From: Fimbriimonas sp. | Lineage (GTDB): Bacteria > Armatimonadota > Fimbriimonadia > Fimbriimonadales > Fimbriimonadaceae | Assembly (NCBI GenBank): GCA_031292555.1 | Contig: JARLGV010000103.1 | Coordinates: forward strand, 29,212 to 93,211 | DNA: 64,000 nt | Direction: 5' to 3' | Part shown: in pieces, positions 1 through 8,182 of the stretch | How the letters are laid out: the number at the start of each line of letters is the position of its first letter | How positions within the stretch are numbered: the stretch's first letter is position 1 | The notes under the pieces: model-generated | What the model saw: only the letters and a program-made list of their open reading frames with translations | Told to the model about the DNA's origin: nothing | Databases searched by the model: none | Made by a program: the position numbers and the translations under genes

Positions 1-644
1 TCGAAGGATCCCGTCGCATCGACGCCTTACCGCCAGAACTGAGTGCAGATTTACGTTCCACGCTTGGCATCCCGGTTCGAAAGGAAGATCTGGACGGAGA
101 ACGGGTCTCCGACGTTTGGGATGCACTGGGTCAGGCAACCGAAAGGGAGGATCGAGTCACGACGATTCGAACCTGGCTGCGGGGTCGAACTTACGGACGA
201 TGGGCGATGCACCTCGGGTTTTCCGTCGCGGGGCAACCGCCGGAACAACAGCTCCTCTCGGGTGTTTCCTTCACTGCGGAGTTGGTGTTCTACCCGTCGG
301 CTTGGCCGCTGCGCGTTCAGATCGGCCAAACCACGCCGGCGAAGTTCGAACCTCTTCATCGAGGCAGATGGGCAGATTCGGTTGAAGACATGGCATCCGC
401 CCTTTCCGCGCACCCTTGGATCGAGCAAATTCCTGCTTGCTTGAGTCAGGCTCGTCTGGGGCGGACAGACTCCACGTTGTGGGCGATCGATGGGGAAGGC
501 GCCGCCATGCCGATTCGGGCCGGCGATCTGTGGGAGCTCTTGGCGCGGACAGGCAATGAGCCTTGCGAGTTGTTCGGCGAGTTCGACGGAACGATGTTTC
601 GCCCCCTCGGCGCATGGGGCGATTGGGGTTACTTACCGATATGA
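1..644 (+). CDS. SWIM zinc-finger family protein, C-terminal part (5' end outside window)
   Basis: The reading frame is open from base 3 to the stop at 642-644, so about 213 C-terminal residues of a longer protein are seen. The visible part has no zinc ligands. The identification rests on its C-terminal pattern, ending in a short phrase that reads F-G-E-F-D-G-T-M-F-R-P-L, and on its place at the head of a DUF5691/MoxR/DUF5682/VWA operon, where SWIM zinc-finger proteins (E. coli YehQ type) usually sit. The stop overlaps the next start as ATGA, so the two are translationally coupled. The SWIM CxCxnCxH motif would lie upstream of the window and cannot be confirmed here. Its likely role is DNA or protein binding within the MoxR-VWA system. 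Confidence 0.6.
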   Translation, partial: EGSRRIDALPPELSADLRSTLGIPVRKEDLDGERVSDVWDALGQATEREDRVTTIRTWLRGRTYGRWAMHLGFSVAGQPPEQQLLSGVSFTAELVFYPSAWPLRVQIGQTTPAKFEPLHRGRWADSVEDMASALSAHPWIEQIPACLSQARLGRTDSTLWAIDGEGAAMPIRAGDLWELLARTGNEPCELFGEFDGTMFRPLGAWGDWGYLPI

Positions 645-1963
645 AGGCGTTTACCGACTTGGCGGCAGCCTTGCAGATCGGAGTTCGGCGATCTCCTTTT
701 GTCGCATCGGGTTACTTGGGCGAATGGCATGGCGTGTCCGGCGAGCAATCTGCCCTTGCCGAGGCGGGAGCGCTCGACCTTATGCGACGTGCAGGCACAT
801 GTTCCCGCACGTCGATCCTTCCGCTTCTGGCTTCTCCCCGACAGGAACAAGGTATCGCAACGAAATCTGAGGGTGTGCTGATGGCTGCGATCGACCTAGG
901 CTTACGTGACGTGGTGCTGGAGTGGGCACGGGCAGCCGCAGAGAAAGGCTTGGTAGCACCGCCCGCCGCATTGGTGAAGCTTATTGAGTGGACGCCCAAG
1001 CACCCCAGGGCATTGGGGCCGATTCTGGGGGCCCGGGGCCAGTGGCTTGCGGCATGGATGGACGTGGAGATCGTTGCGCCCGAAGCTCTCCCCGACCCGG
1101 CCGAGCTCCGGGACAAGCTCCAATCCGATTGGGGCGATCTGGACTGGAAGCAGCGGGCCGAAGGCATTGTGAAGCTCAGGGCGTCGCTTGTGCCGTCCGA
1201 CGAAGCGCTTCTCACGGTGGCACTCGCCGATCGACGTAAAGAGGTGCGCGAATCGGCGGCCGAATGCCTGGCAAACCTGGAGGAGAGCAAGTTCGCCCGC
1301 GAGTTGCGCGCCTTCGCAAAGGGCCGGCTACGGGTGGAGCGGAAGTTTCTCTCAAAGTCGCTCTTGGTAATCGCCCCAAGCGCGGAAAGACTGCCCAAGG
1401 AACTTCCCCGGACCGTTCAGCCCGGGTCATTTGGGGCAAAGGCCCACGCGCTGTACGACCTGTTGAGAGCTATTCGCCCTTCCTTCTGGGAGGAGGAGAC
1501 GGGCCTCTCCCCGGCCGAGCTGATCGAATTGGCGAAGCAAACGGACTACTCGGGCGCAGTGATCGCGGGTTGGCAAGACGCCGCCTCGTCGGTCCTATGG
1601 GATCAGAAGTGGGTCGATGCGCTTTTTCAGCACGCCATCGCTCTAAACACCCGCCCAATGATTCGAGTCTTGGCGCCGATGGCATCCCATTCGGTGTATG
1701 AAGCGGCCTTTCGAACCCGACTGAAGGCCAACGAGTACATGCCGATGCGACCGAATCGATTCTCGCCTGAGTTCTCGAAACTCGTAGTGGACGCGGTGAA
1801 GCAGCAAAGCGTCGTGGTCGACCCTGAGATGTCGCGCTGCCTCGATCGATCCGTGCTTCCCCTGCTGCGAGACCCATGGGACAATTCTGCGGATGCCATG
1901 CGCGAACGCTGGTTCCGGTCCCTCGACCTTCGAACAAGACTTCTAGACAGCCTCGATCCGTGA
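641..1963 (+). CDS. DUF5691-like HEAT-repeat protein of MoxR-VWA operon
   Basis: The 440-residue protein has no signal peptide or membrane segment. I chose the ATG at 641 because it forms an ATGA overlap with the preceding stop; an upstream in-frame ATG at 563 would force a 78-base overlap. A central stretch (about residues 165-235) alternates short helices with D-R-R-K-E-V-R-E-S-A-A, a HEAT-like pattern typical of the DUF5691 family. No catalytic motif is visible. Position between the SWIM-type protein and the AAA+ gene, and the 7-base gap to the latter, indicate one transcript and probably one complex. The biochemical role of the family is unknown. It may be a scaffold or substrate adaptor for the MoxR ATPase. 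Confidence 0.65.
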   Translation: MKAFTDLAAALQIGVRRSPFVASGYLGEWHGVSGEQSALAEAGALDLMRRAGTCSRTSILPLLASPRQEQGIATKSEGVLMAAIDLGLRDVVLEWARAAAEKGLVAPPAALVKLIEWTPKHPRALGPILGARGQWLAAWMDVEIVAPEALPDPAELRDKLQSDWGDLDWKQRAEGIVKLRASLVPSDEALLTVALADRRKEVRESAAECLANLEESKFARELRAFAKGRLRVERKFLSKSLLVIAPSAERLPKELPRTVQPGSFGAKAHALYDLLRAIRPSFWEEETGLSPAELIELAKQTDYSGAVIAGWQDAASSVLWDQKWVDALFQHAIALNTRPMIRVLAPMASHSVYEAAFRTRLKANEYMPMRPNRFSPEFSKLVVDAVKQQSVVVDPEMSRCLDRSVLPLLRDPWDNSADAMRERWFRSLDLRTRLLDSLDP

Positions 1964-1970
1964 GTCAACA

Positions 1971-3053
1971 ATGAGCCAACCCGTAATGCGCGCGCACGCC
2001 GAACAGGCGTTCCAACATGAATTGGCGGAGCTAGCCAAGTCCGACACTCGTCCTCGTCCGCCCAATTGGAAGCTGTCTCCCTGGGCCGTTGCCGATTACG
2101 TCTCCGGCTGCACCTTGCCCAACGGCTTCGTCGTCAGTCCGAAGTACATCGGCAAGCGGACGATCATCGAAATATCGGTCGCTACCCTTGCCACCGATCG
2201 TGCGCTTCTGCTGTTGGGAGTTCCGGGGACCGCAAAAACTTGGCTCTCTGAGCACCTGGCAGCGGCGACCTCCGGCGATTCGACGTTGTTGATCCAGGGC
2301 ACCTCCGGGACCAGCGAGGAGACGCTGAGATACGGCTGGAATTACGCGAAGCTATTGGCTGAGGGGCCGTCGAGGGCGGCTCTCGTGCCGTCGCCGATCA
2401 TGCGGGCGATGGAGCAGGGCAAGATCGCCCGGGTGGAAGAACTCACCCGCATCCCATCCGACGTTCAGGACGCGCTCATCACGGTGCTCTCGGAGAAGAC
2501 GCTGCCGATCCCGGAGTTGAACGACGAAATGCAGGCGAGCAAAGGGTTCAACGTCATCGCCACCGCCAACGATCGAGACCGGGGCGTCAACGATCTCTCC
2601 TCGGCATTGAGGCGCCGATTCAATTCGGTGCACCTTCCGCTGCCGGAAACCGTCGAGGAAGAGACCGAGATCGTGCGCCAACGCTCCGAGGCGATTGGAC
2701 GGGCTTTGGAACTGCCGGCCGAGCCGCCCGCGCTGCACGATATCCAGAGAATCGTCACGATCTTCCGCGAGTTGAGAGACGGGATGACCCTGGACCGAAA
2801 GTCGAAGCTGAAGGTTCCCTCCGGCACTCTCAGTACGGCGGAAGCGATCTCGGTGGTTAACAACGGCTTGGCGATGGCCGCCCACTTCGGCGACGGCAGA
2901 CTCCGTGCTTCGGATATCGCGAGCAGCCTGACCGCCGCTGTCGTCCGGGACGCCACCCAGGACGGCTTGGTTTGGAAGGAGTACCTGGAAGTCGTGGTCA
3001 AAGAACGCGACGGATGGAAAGACCTATACCGCGCATGCAGAGAACTCCAGTAG
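1971..3053 (+). CDS. MoxR-type AAA+ ATPase (YehL-like)
   Basis: The 360-residue AAA+ protein has Walker A G-V-P-G-T-A-K-T at about residues 83-90. The Walker B region ends in V-E-E-L-T-R near residue 154, with the usual acidic pair as E-E. A sensor-1 segment N-V-I-A-T-A-N-D lies near residue 194, followed by an arginine-rich L-R-R-R-F-N motif typical of MoxR proteins. MoxR ATPases act as chaperone-like remodellers with VWA partners, and a VWA gene lies two genes downstream. The 3' end overlaps the next gene by 19 bases. In E. coli the closest arrangement is yehL with yehM, yehP and yehQ. The protein is cytoplasmic. Confidence 0.85.
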   Translation: MSQPVMRAHAEQAFQHELAELAKSDTRPRPPNWKLSPWAVADYVSGCTLPNGFVVSPKYIGKRTIIEISVATLATDRALLLLGVPGTAKTWLSEHLAAATSGDSTLLIQGTSGTSEETLRYGWNYAKLLAEGPSRAALVPSPIMRAMEQGKIARVEELTRIPSDVQDALITVLSEKTLPIPELNDEMQASKGFNVIATANDRDRGVNDLSSALRRRFNSVHLPLPETVEEETEIVRQRSEAIGRALELPAEPPALHDIQRIVTIFRELRDGMTLDRKSKLKVPSGTLSTAEAISVVNNGLAMAAHFGDGRLRASDIASSLTAAVVRDATQDGLVWKEYLEVVVKERDGWKDLYRACRELQ

Positions 3054-5281
3054 GCGATCGAGTCCGGCTGTTTGGGATACGGCACCACGGGCCGGGTTCT
3101 GCCCGGTCGCTGGTGGCGGCCCTTGAAGAATGGCGCCCACAACTCCTAATCGTGGAAGGTCCGGTAGAGGCGACGGACGTGGTTCCGCACCTTCTCGACG
3201 AGTCTGCGGCCACCCCGATCGCGATGCTGTTCTACGCGGTCGATACGCCCCGTTGGGCCTCGTACTACCCGTTGGCCGAGTTTTCCCCCGAGTTGCAGGC
3301 GTTCCGCTGGGCCGGCCGCAACCAATGCCCGATCCGGTTTATGGACCTGCCCGCGAGCGCCACCCTTGGGTTTTCGGAAACCGGCGGGAGCCGGTCCGAC
3401 GCTCTGGATCAGGTCGCGGAGGCTTCGGAGTTCGATACGGTGGAGGAATGGTGGGAGCACTTGGTCGAGCGACGGTCAGACCCGTGTGACCTCTTCGCGG
3501 GAATCGAATCCCTGATGGGCGCGCTTCGAGGTTCGGACGCGTCTGATACGCCGGATGCCGGCGAAAACGAATCCGAAGAGGCCGACGGAAGAAAGCCGAT
3601 ATCTCATGCCAGATATGAGGCGTTGCGCGAGGCACACATGCGGCGAACCGTTCGCGAGGCGCTGGCGGAAGGTTTTGAGCGGATCGCCGTCGTTTGCGGC
3701 GCATGGCACGTGCCGGCTCTGCGATCGCTTCCGCCGGAGAAGTTGGATAACGCCCTTCTGAAAGGTCTGCCCAAGCTCAAAATCCGCGGCACGGTCGTCC
3801 CCTGGACATTCGACCGCCTGACTTACGAGTCGGGCTATGGCGCCGGCGCAACGTCTCCCGCTTACTTCGACCTTGTCTTCCGAACGCCTCATGCCGACGT
3901 GCCGACGGCCTGGCTGCTCTCCGTTGCCCGTCTCATGCGAGAGGAGGATCTCGACGCATCGCCCGCATCCGTCATCGAAGCCGTAAGGTTGGCCGACGCG
4001 CTCGCCGGGCTGCGTGGCCGGCCACGTCCGGGACTCAGGGAGCTTGGCGAGTCGGCCGCATCGGTGCTAATTCGCGACCAAGCGATCTGGAGCCTCATCA
4101 ATCGACGCCTCGTCGTCGGCGAGCAGATGGGCTCCGTGCCGGAGAACGCCCCTCAGACCTCCTTGCAGTCCGATTTGGCCGCCCTTCAGAAGCGGCTGAG
4201 ATTGACGGTCGATGGAACCGATCGAAGGCTCGAACTCGATCTCCGCGGCGACATCGACCTCCAGCGAAGCCAACTCCTTCACCGGCTCAACCTTCTCGGC
4301 GTCCCGTGGGGCTCTCACGAGCGGGTTGGAGGGAAGAAGGGTACGTTCCACGAGCACTGGCGCATCCGATGGGAACCGGAGTTGACGATCTCGCTGATCG
4401 AAGCGGGCATCCACGGTAACACGGTCCTTGCCGCCGCCTCGAACTGCGCCATCGGTAAAGGGCAGATCGCCACCGACTTGTCGGAGATCGCGAACCTCGT
4501 CGAATGGGTGCTGACCGCCGACCTACCCGATGCGATCTCGCCTACGATCGCCAAGCTTGAGGAAATCGCGGCGACCCACGCCGACGTTGCCGGGCTGGCC
4601 GATGCGCTGCCTCCGCTGGCCGCCGTCGTACGATACGGCACGGTGCGCCGGACGAATGCCGACCAAGTGATGACGGTGCTCGATGCGATCTTCACGCGGC
4701 TATGCGTAGGATTGCCGGGCGCTTGCGTTTCGCTGGACGATGACTCGGCCCATGTGATGGGCAAACGGCTGGACAGCGTGAACGTCGTCGTCGGACTCTT
4801 TGAAGACTCGGAGAAGCGGACTCAGTGGCTCGTCGCCCTGGCGGCCATCGCGCACCTTCAAGGAGGTCATCCGTTTCTCGAGGGCAAAGCGGAACGGCTG
4901 CGGTTCGACCTTGGCGAGGTTGACGGCAACCACTTGAGCCTGCGGCTACGTCAGGCGGTGTCTTCGGGAGCCGAAACAAGGGAAACCGCCGCCTTTGTGG
5001 AAGGGCTCCTCGACGGCCCCGGCGCGATTTTGCTTCACCAGGAACACCTGTTCCGGGCCGTGGACGAATGGATCGTGCAGATTGACGGATCTGTCTTCGA
5101 TGAGGTCCTGCCCTTGATTCGAAGGTCGGTTTCGCTGTTCACGAAGGCCGAACGGCGACAGATCGGCGAACGGGTTGCCGGGCACCTCCCTGGGCAGATT
5201 CAAACCGGGGAGTTCGACGCGGAGAGGGCGAAGCGGGTTCTTCCGGTTGTTCGCCAGCTATTGGGGATACCTCATGAGTGA
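3035..5281 (+). CDS. DUF5682 family protein (YehM-like)
   Basis: The 748-residue cytoplasmic protein starts at an ATG inside the AAA+ gene; this start puts the conserved N-terminal motif R-L-F-G-I-R-H-H-G-P-G-S-A-R near residue 10, as expected for DUF5682. A following L-I-V-E-G-P-V-E-A and a later G-A-W-H-V-P segment resemble TraB/erythromycin-esterase-like folds, which would suggest a hydrolase-like core. That is inference only. The stop overlaps the VWA gene start by 8 bases. This family is found almost only with MoxR ATPase and VWA genes, so it is probably an obligate component of the same complex. Confidence 0.8.
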   Translation: MQRTPVGDRVRLFGIRHHGPGSARSLVAALEEWRPQLLIVEGPVEATDVVPHLLDESAATPIAMLFYAVDTPRWASYYPLAEFSPELQAFRWAGRNQCPIRFMDLPASATLGFSETGGSRSDALDQVAEASEFDTVEEWWEHLVERRSDPCDLFAGIESLMGALRGSDASDTPDAGENESEEADGRKPISHARYEALREAHMRRTVREALAEGFERIAVVCGAWHVPALRSLPPEKLDNALLKGLPKLKIRGTVVPWTFDRLTYESGYGAGATSPAYFDLVFRTPHADVPTAWLLSVARLMREEDLDASPASVIEAVRLADALAGLRGRPRPGLRELGESAASVLIRDQAIWSLINRRLVVGEQMGSVPENAPQTSLQSDLAALQKRLRLTVDGTDRRLELDLRGDIDLQRSQLLHRLNLLGVPWGSHERVGGKKGTFHEHWRIRWEPELTISLIEAGIHGNTVLAAASNCAIGKGQIATDLSEIANLVEWVLTADLPDAISPTIAKLEEIAATHADVAGLADALPPLAAVVRYGTVRRTNADQVMTVLDAIFTRLCVGLPGACVSLDDDSAHVMGKRLDSVNVVVGLFEDSEKRTQWLVALAAIAHLQGGHPFLEGKAERLRFDLGEVDGNHLSLRLRQAVSSGAETRETAAFVEGLLDGPGAILLHQEHLFRAVDEWIVQIDGSVFDEVLPLIRRSVSLFTKAERRQIGERVAGHLPGQIQTGEFDAERAKRVLPVVRQLLGIPHE

Positions 5282-6398
5282 GAACGAGAGGCTTCGGAGG
5301 TGGCGTTTGGTGCTGGGCGGCGGGGAATCCGACGGCACCGGATATGGTCTCGAAACAATCGACCTCGCCAAGGACTCGGCGCTGGAAGCCCTGTACGATC
5401 AGCAGCGGAAGGGCGGGCTCGGGCCGTCGTCTCCGAACGTCTCCCGCTGGCTTGGCGACATCAGGACCTACTTTCCGCAATCGGTCGTGCAGGTGATGCA
5501 GAAGGATGCGATGGACCGGCTAGACCTAAAGAGCATGCTGCTCGAACCAGAGAGCCTGCAGGCGGTTCAGCCCGATGTCCATCTTGTGTCAACGCTGCTC
5601 TCTTTGAGCCGGGTTTTGCCGGCAAGAACTCGCGACACCGCACGCCAGGTCGTGCGCGCCGTCGTGGAGGATCTTGAGAAACGACTCGCCAGCCCTTTGC
5701 GCCAAGCCGTTTCCGGAAGTCTGGCTCGAAGCGTCCGGAACCGCCGTCCGAAGTTGCGGGAGGTCGACTGGAACGCGACGATCAAGGCGAACCTGCGCCA
5801 CTATCAGGCTGAACTCGGAACGGTGATTCCCGAAACGATGATCGGTTTCGGCCGACGCGGGCAATCGCTCAAGAACGTCATTCTGTGCCTCGACCAGAGC
5901 GGTTCGATGGCCTCGTCGATCGTTTACGCAGGGGTCTTCGGCGCTACGTTGGCTTCGATCCCGGCTCTCAAGACCAGCGTCGTTTGTTTCGATACGTCGG
6001 TCGTGGACTTGACTGGCCTCTTGTCCGACCCCGTCGAACTGCTGTTCAGCGTGCAGTTGGGCGGCGGGACCGATATCGAGCAGGCGCTCCGATACTGCCA
6101 GTCGCTCGTCCGCTCCCCGAGCGATACGATCCTGCTCCTGATAAGCGACCTGATCGAAGGAGGCGACAACGACAAGTTCCTCAAGCGAGCCGCCGATATC
6201 AAGCAATCGGGAGTGAACTTGGTCTGCCTCCTCGCGCTCAGCGATGAGGGCCGTCCGATGTTCCACGCCAAGAACGCGGCCCACCTGGCATCCCTCGATA
6301 TCCCCGCCTTTGCCTGCACTCCCGAGCACTTCCCGGAACTGATGTCCCGGGCCATCAAGGGGCAAGTCCTGGATCCGGAGCAATTGTCAGGCAAATGA
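5274..6398 (+). CDS. VWA domain protein with intact MIDAS (YehP-like)
   Basis: The 374-residue protein starts at the ATG that overlaps the preceding stop by 8 bases; a longer frame from 5175 would overlap far more. The VWA domain lies in the C-terminal half. The MIDAS motif is D-Q-S-G-S-M near residues 205-210, the threonine is in G-G-G-T-D near 263, and the aspartate is in I-S-D-L-I-E near 290. All metal-binding positions are present. The N-terminal half is helical and basic. VWA proteins of this type bind partner proteins and are remodelled by the MoxR ATPase. This is the last gene of the operon; no clear terminator follows. Confidence 0.85.
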   Translation: MSENERLRRWRLVLGGGESDGTGYGLETIDLAKDSALEALYDQQRKGGLGPSSPNVSRWLGDIRTYFPQSVVQVMQKDAMDRLDLKSMLLEPESLQAVQPDVHLVSTLLSLSRVLPARTRDTARQVVRAVVEDLEKRLASPLRQAVSGSLARSVRNRRPKLREVDWNATIKANLRHYQAELGTVIPETMIGFGRRGQSLKNVILCLDQSGSMASSIVYAGVFGATLASIPALKTSVVCFDTSVVDLTGLLSDPVELLFSVQLGGGTDIEQALRYCQSLVRSPSDTILLLISDLIEGGDNDKFLKRAADIKQSGVNLVCLLALSDEGRPMFHAKNAAHLASLDIPAFACTPEHFPELMSRAIKGQVLDPEQLSGK

Positions 6399-6464
6399 AC
6401 CGGTTCGGGGCGAGAAGATTGCGAACCTACTCCATTTCCTACTCGTTGCGCTCCATGGTCATGC

Positions 6465-6470
6465 TAAATT
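6465..6470 (+). promoter_or_regulatory. Candidate -10 element of a leaderless gene
   Basis: TAAATT lies 7 bases before the ATG at 6478 and no Shine-Dalgarno sequence is present, so transcription probably starts at or next to the start codon. The same spacing is seen for other genes in this window. Confidence 0.45.
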
Positions 6471-6477
6471 ACAATAG

Positions 6478-6987
6478 ATGAAAAAGTGCCCATCGTGTAA
6501 TAACTCTCTGCCCGACAGCTCTGTCCGCTGCCAGTTTTGCGGCACGGACGTAGCGGGCGCGCCTCGGGTTCAGGGAGTGACTGACATTCCCCAGAGGCAG
6601 AGCTACAGCTGGGGGCCGGCAAAGTGGCTGGTGGTCGCGTACTATGTGATCTCCGGGTACTACATTCTTAGTGGTGGCTTTGGCATTCTCGCGAGTTCCG
6701 GGCTGTTAACGGGCGGCAAGCCTAACATGCTAGGAATCGGGTCGGGGGTCTTTACCGCGCTGGTGGGGTGCGGATTGGTCTTTAAGTGGGACCTGCTTCG
6801 CAGCGTCATCGTTTTCTTCCTTTGCGCCCAGATCGCATGCGGACTGCTTTCGATGCTGATGTTCTCCGCCATGCTGGCCTTGGGCCCAGCTATAACGGTC
6901 ATGATGATTCTGTATGGCCTAAACGTAGCCGTGTCCGCGTTCATGTTCTATCTCTTCCACGCGATAAACGAGGACACCTATGGCTAG
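6478..6987 (+). CDS. Zinc-ribbon membrane protein
   Basis: The 169-residue protein opens with a zinc ribbon: Cys4, Cys7, Cys18 and Cys21 in two CxxC pairs. About four hydrophobic segments follow (roughly residues 45-72, 80-97, 103-126 and 133-160), giving a small integral membrane protein with a cytoplasmic zinc-ribbon head. No enzyme motif is seen. Such zinc-ribbon/TM proteins are common and mostly uncharacterised. It is separated from the MoxR-VWA operon by 79 bases and has its own -10-like element, so it is probably transcribed independently. The gene ends just before the island boundary repeat. Confidence 0.7.
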   Translation: MKKCPSCNNSLPDSSVRCQFCGTDVAGAPRVQGVTDIPQRQSYSWGPAKWLVVAYYVISGYYILSGGFGILASSGLLTGGKPNMLGIGSGVFTALVGCGLVFKWDLLRSVIVFFLCAQIACGLLSMLMFSAMLALGPAITVMMILYGLNVAVSAFMFYLFHAINEDTYG

Positions 6988-7003
6988 CTACCGGTTCAAT
7001 TGA

Positions 7004-7035
7004 ACCTGGTCGAGGCGACACGATTCGAACGTGCG
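7004..7035. repeat. Distal att-like copy of the tRNA-Pro 3' end
   Basis: 32 bases match 9867-9898 in the same orientation with one mismatch, covering the CCA end, the 3' acceptor strand and the T-arm of tRNA-Pro. A looser match extends to 6993 (ggttcaa shared). The rest of the tRNA is absent here, so this is a 3' fragment rather than a second gene. It is the pattern left by tRNA-targeted integration. Confidence 0.8.
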
Positions 7036-7184
7036 GTGTCTTTGGACCCATGGTGAGACTTACGGGCACAACCGCACAACTTTGAGCCTACGGTTGTCCC
7101 CAAACGTCCCAGTTTGTGCCTACCGGTTGAGAGGCCGTTGAGAGTCCACCTACACTCCGACCACGGAACTTCTCTTACCAAGTT

Positions 7185-7562
7185 ATGTTCCAAATATGGA
7201 ACAGTATAGGCGCGAAGCAGAGGCCACGGGGACAGTGGATTAATTTCGACGACGCGATTCTCGTCGCAGAGATGAGGGCCATTCCGCAACCTGATCGTGG
7301 CTTGCTTTTCTTCGCAATGCAGCGATTCGCTCAAGGAGACGACGCCGGATTTACTCTGAAGGATTATGGCGATGATCTATTGATGCTGAAATAGAAGGGC
7401 CGTTCCGGGCGAAGTCTCTTCGTCGCGCACGACGAGAAGGATAGGACGAAGCTGGTGTTGCTCGTTGCCTACAAGAAGGAGTCTGGTGAAGCACTGGAGA
7501 GCCTTTTTCGAACCGCTCGCGAGAGACGTGGGCGCTACATCGAAAGGCGGAAAGAGAAGTGA
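7185..7562 (+). pseudogene. Decayed Gp49/HigB-type (RelE superfamily) toxin
   Basis: Three frames must be joined to read one protein-like sequence. The first part runs to the stop at 7392-7394 and includes L-K-D-Y-G-D-D-L-L-M-L-K. A second frame supplies I-E-G-P-F-R-A-K-S-L-R-R. A third supplies L-V-L-L-V-A-Y-K-K-E-S and R-T-A-R-E-R-R-G-R-Y up to the TGA at 7560-7562. This order matches phage Gp49-like/HigB toxins, whose C-terminus reads like LLHGFxKKxxxTP followed by a basic helix. Two frameshifts make a functional product unlikely. The decayed antitoxin-like gene lies 37 bases downstream in the usual toxin-first order. Confidence 0.6.
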
Positions 7563-7599
7563 GGTCGCAAGATCGACCGTGCCCAAAGGACGACGATAG

Positions 7600-8002
7600 A
7601 TGAACAAACAAAGTGAACCATCAAGACTGTCTGCCCCCTCCAACGCTTCGGAGAATGGAGAGGATGGTCTTGCCCTGCTGATTCAGGACAGCCTCGACAA
7701 CGCCCCGGGATTCACCGACGTTTGGGCGCCCCTGGCACTGCTGAGCAGACTGATCGATGAGCGAAATTCGCCTGGGCCTTTCACAAGCCGAGATAGCCAA
7801 CCGGATGGGTGTGGCTCGGTCCGCTGTCGCGAAACTTGAGAACGATCCGGGCGGTGTCGCCTTTACCCGCATCCTTTCCTACGCTCGATCTCTCGGCGTC
7901 GAACTGGTTCCGGTGGCAAGCAGGCAGATACCGAAACCGGCAAGAAGCGGACGAGGACGTCCAATCACCTCGATCGCTGCCAGCGCACGAAAAGCCCCTT
8001 AG
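7600..8002 (+). pseudogene. Frameshifted XRE-family (HigA-like) antitoxin
   Basis: One frame from the ATG at 7600 encodes an N-terminal part ending L-L-S-R-L-I-D-E-R-N. A +1 change near 7757-7775 is needed to continue into G-L-S-Q-A-E-I-A-N-R-M-G and then A-V-A-K-L-E-N, a classical XRE helix-turn-helix. The second frame ends at 8002. Together they make a HigA-type antitoxin of about 130 residues, with one frameshift in the DNA-binding domain. A partial product from an ATG at 7757 is possible and would still contain most of the HTH. The toxin before it is also broken, so decay is more likely than programmed frameshifting. Confidence 0.65.
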
Positions 8003-8182
8003 GGAACTGGCGAGGAAGTCGGGGCGTGGTTGGCTGGACGAGAATGGCTGCCCTCGATCGGTGCGAATCGCTCTGCTCGGGCAATCGCAGATATTGCTCG
8101 CGGCTACGGTGTCCACCGAAGAACCATCGAAAAAACCCGAGATGGCGAGATCTGGAAGACCGCCAGACAACGAGCCTCCTAG
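8003..8182 (+). pseudogene. Start-less ORF remnant with HTH-like helix
   Basis: Directly after the stop at 8000-8002 the same frame stays open for 59 codons to a TAG at 8180-8182. There is no ATG, GTG or TTG start with a ribosome site. The end reads like a helix-turn-helix (A-R-A-I-A-D-I-A-R-G-Y-G-V-H then R-R-T-I-E-K). It could be the tail of a longer ancestral reading frame or an unrelated remnant. Its stop overlaps that of abiEii on the other strand. Confidence 0.3.

Noticed and set aside
7004..7035. Possible second tRNA gene
   Set aside because: Only the 3' acceptor strand and T-arm match; no anticodon or D-arm can be folded, so it is a fragment.
7757..7775. Programmed +1 frameshift in the HigA-like gene
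   Set aside because: No slippery sequence or stimulator is visible and the adjoining toxin gene is also broken, so decay explains it better.
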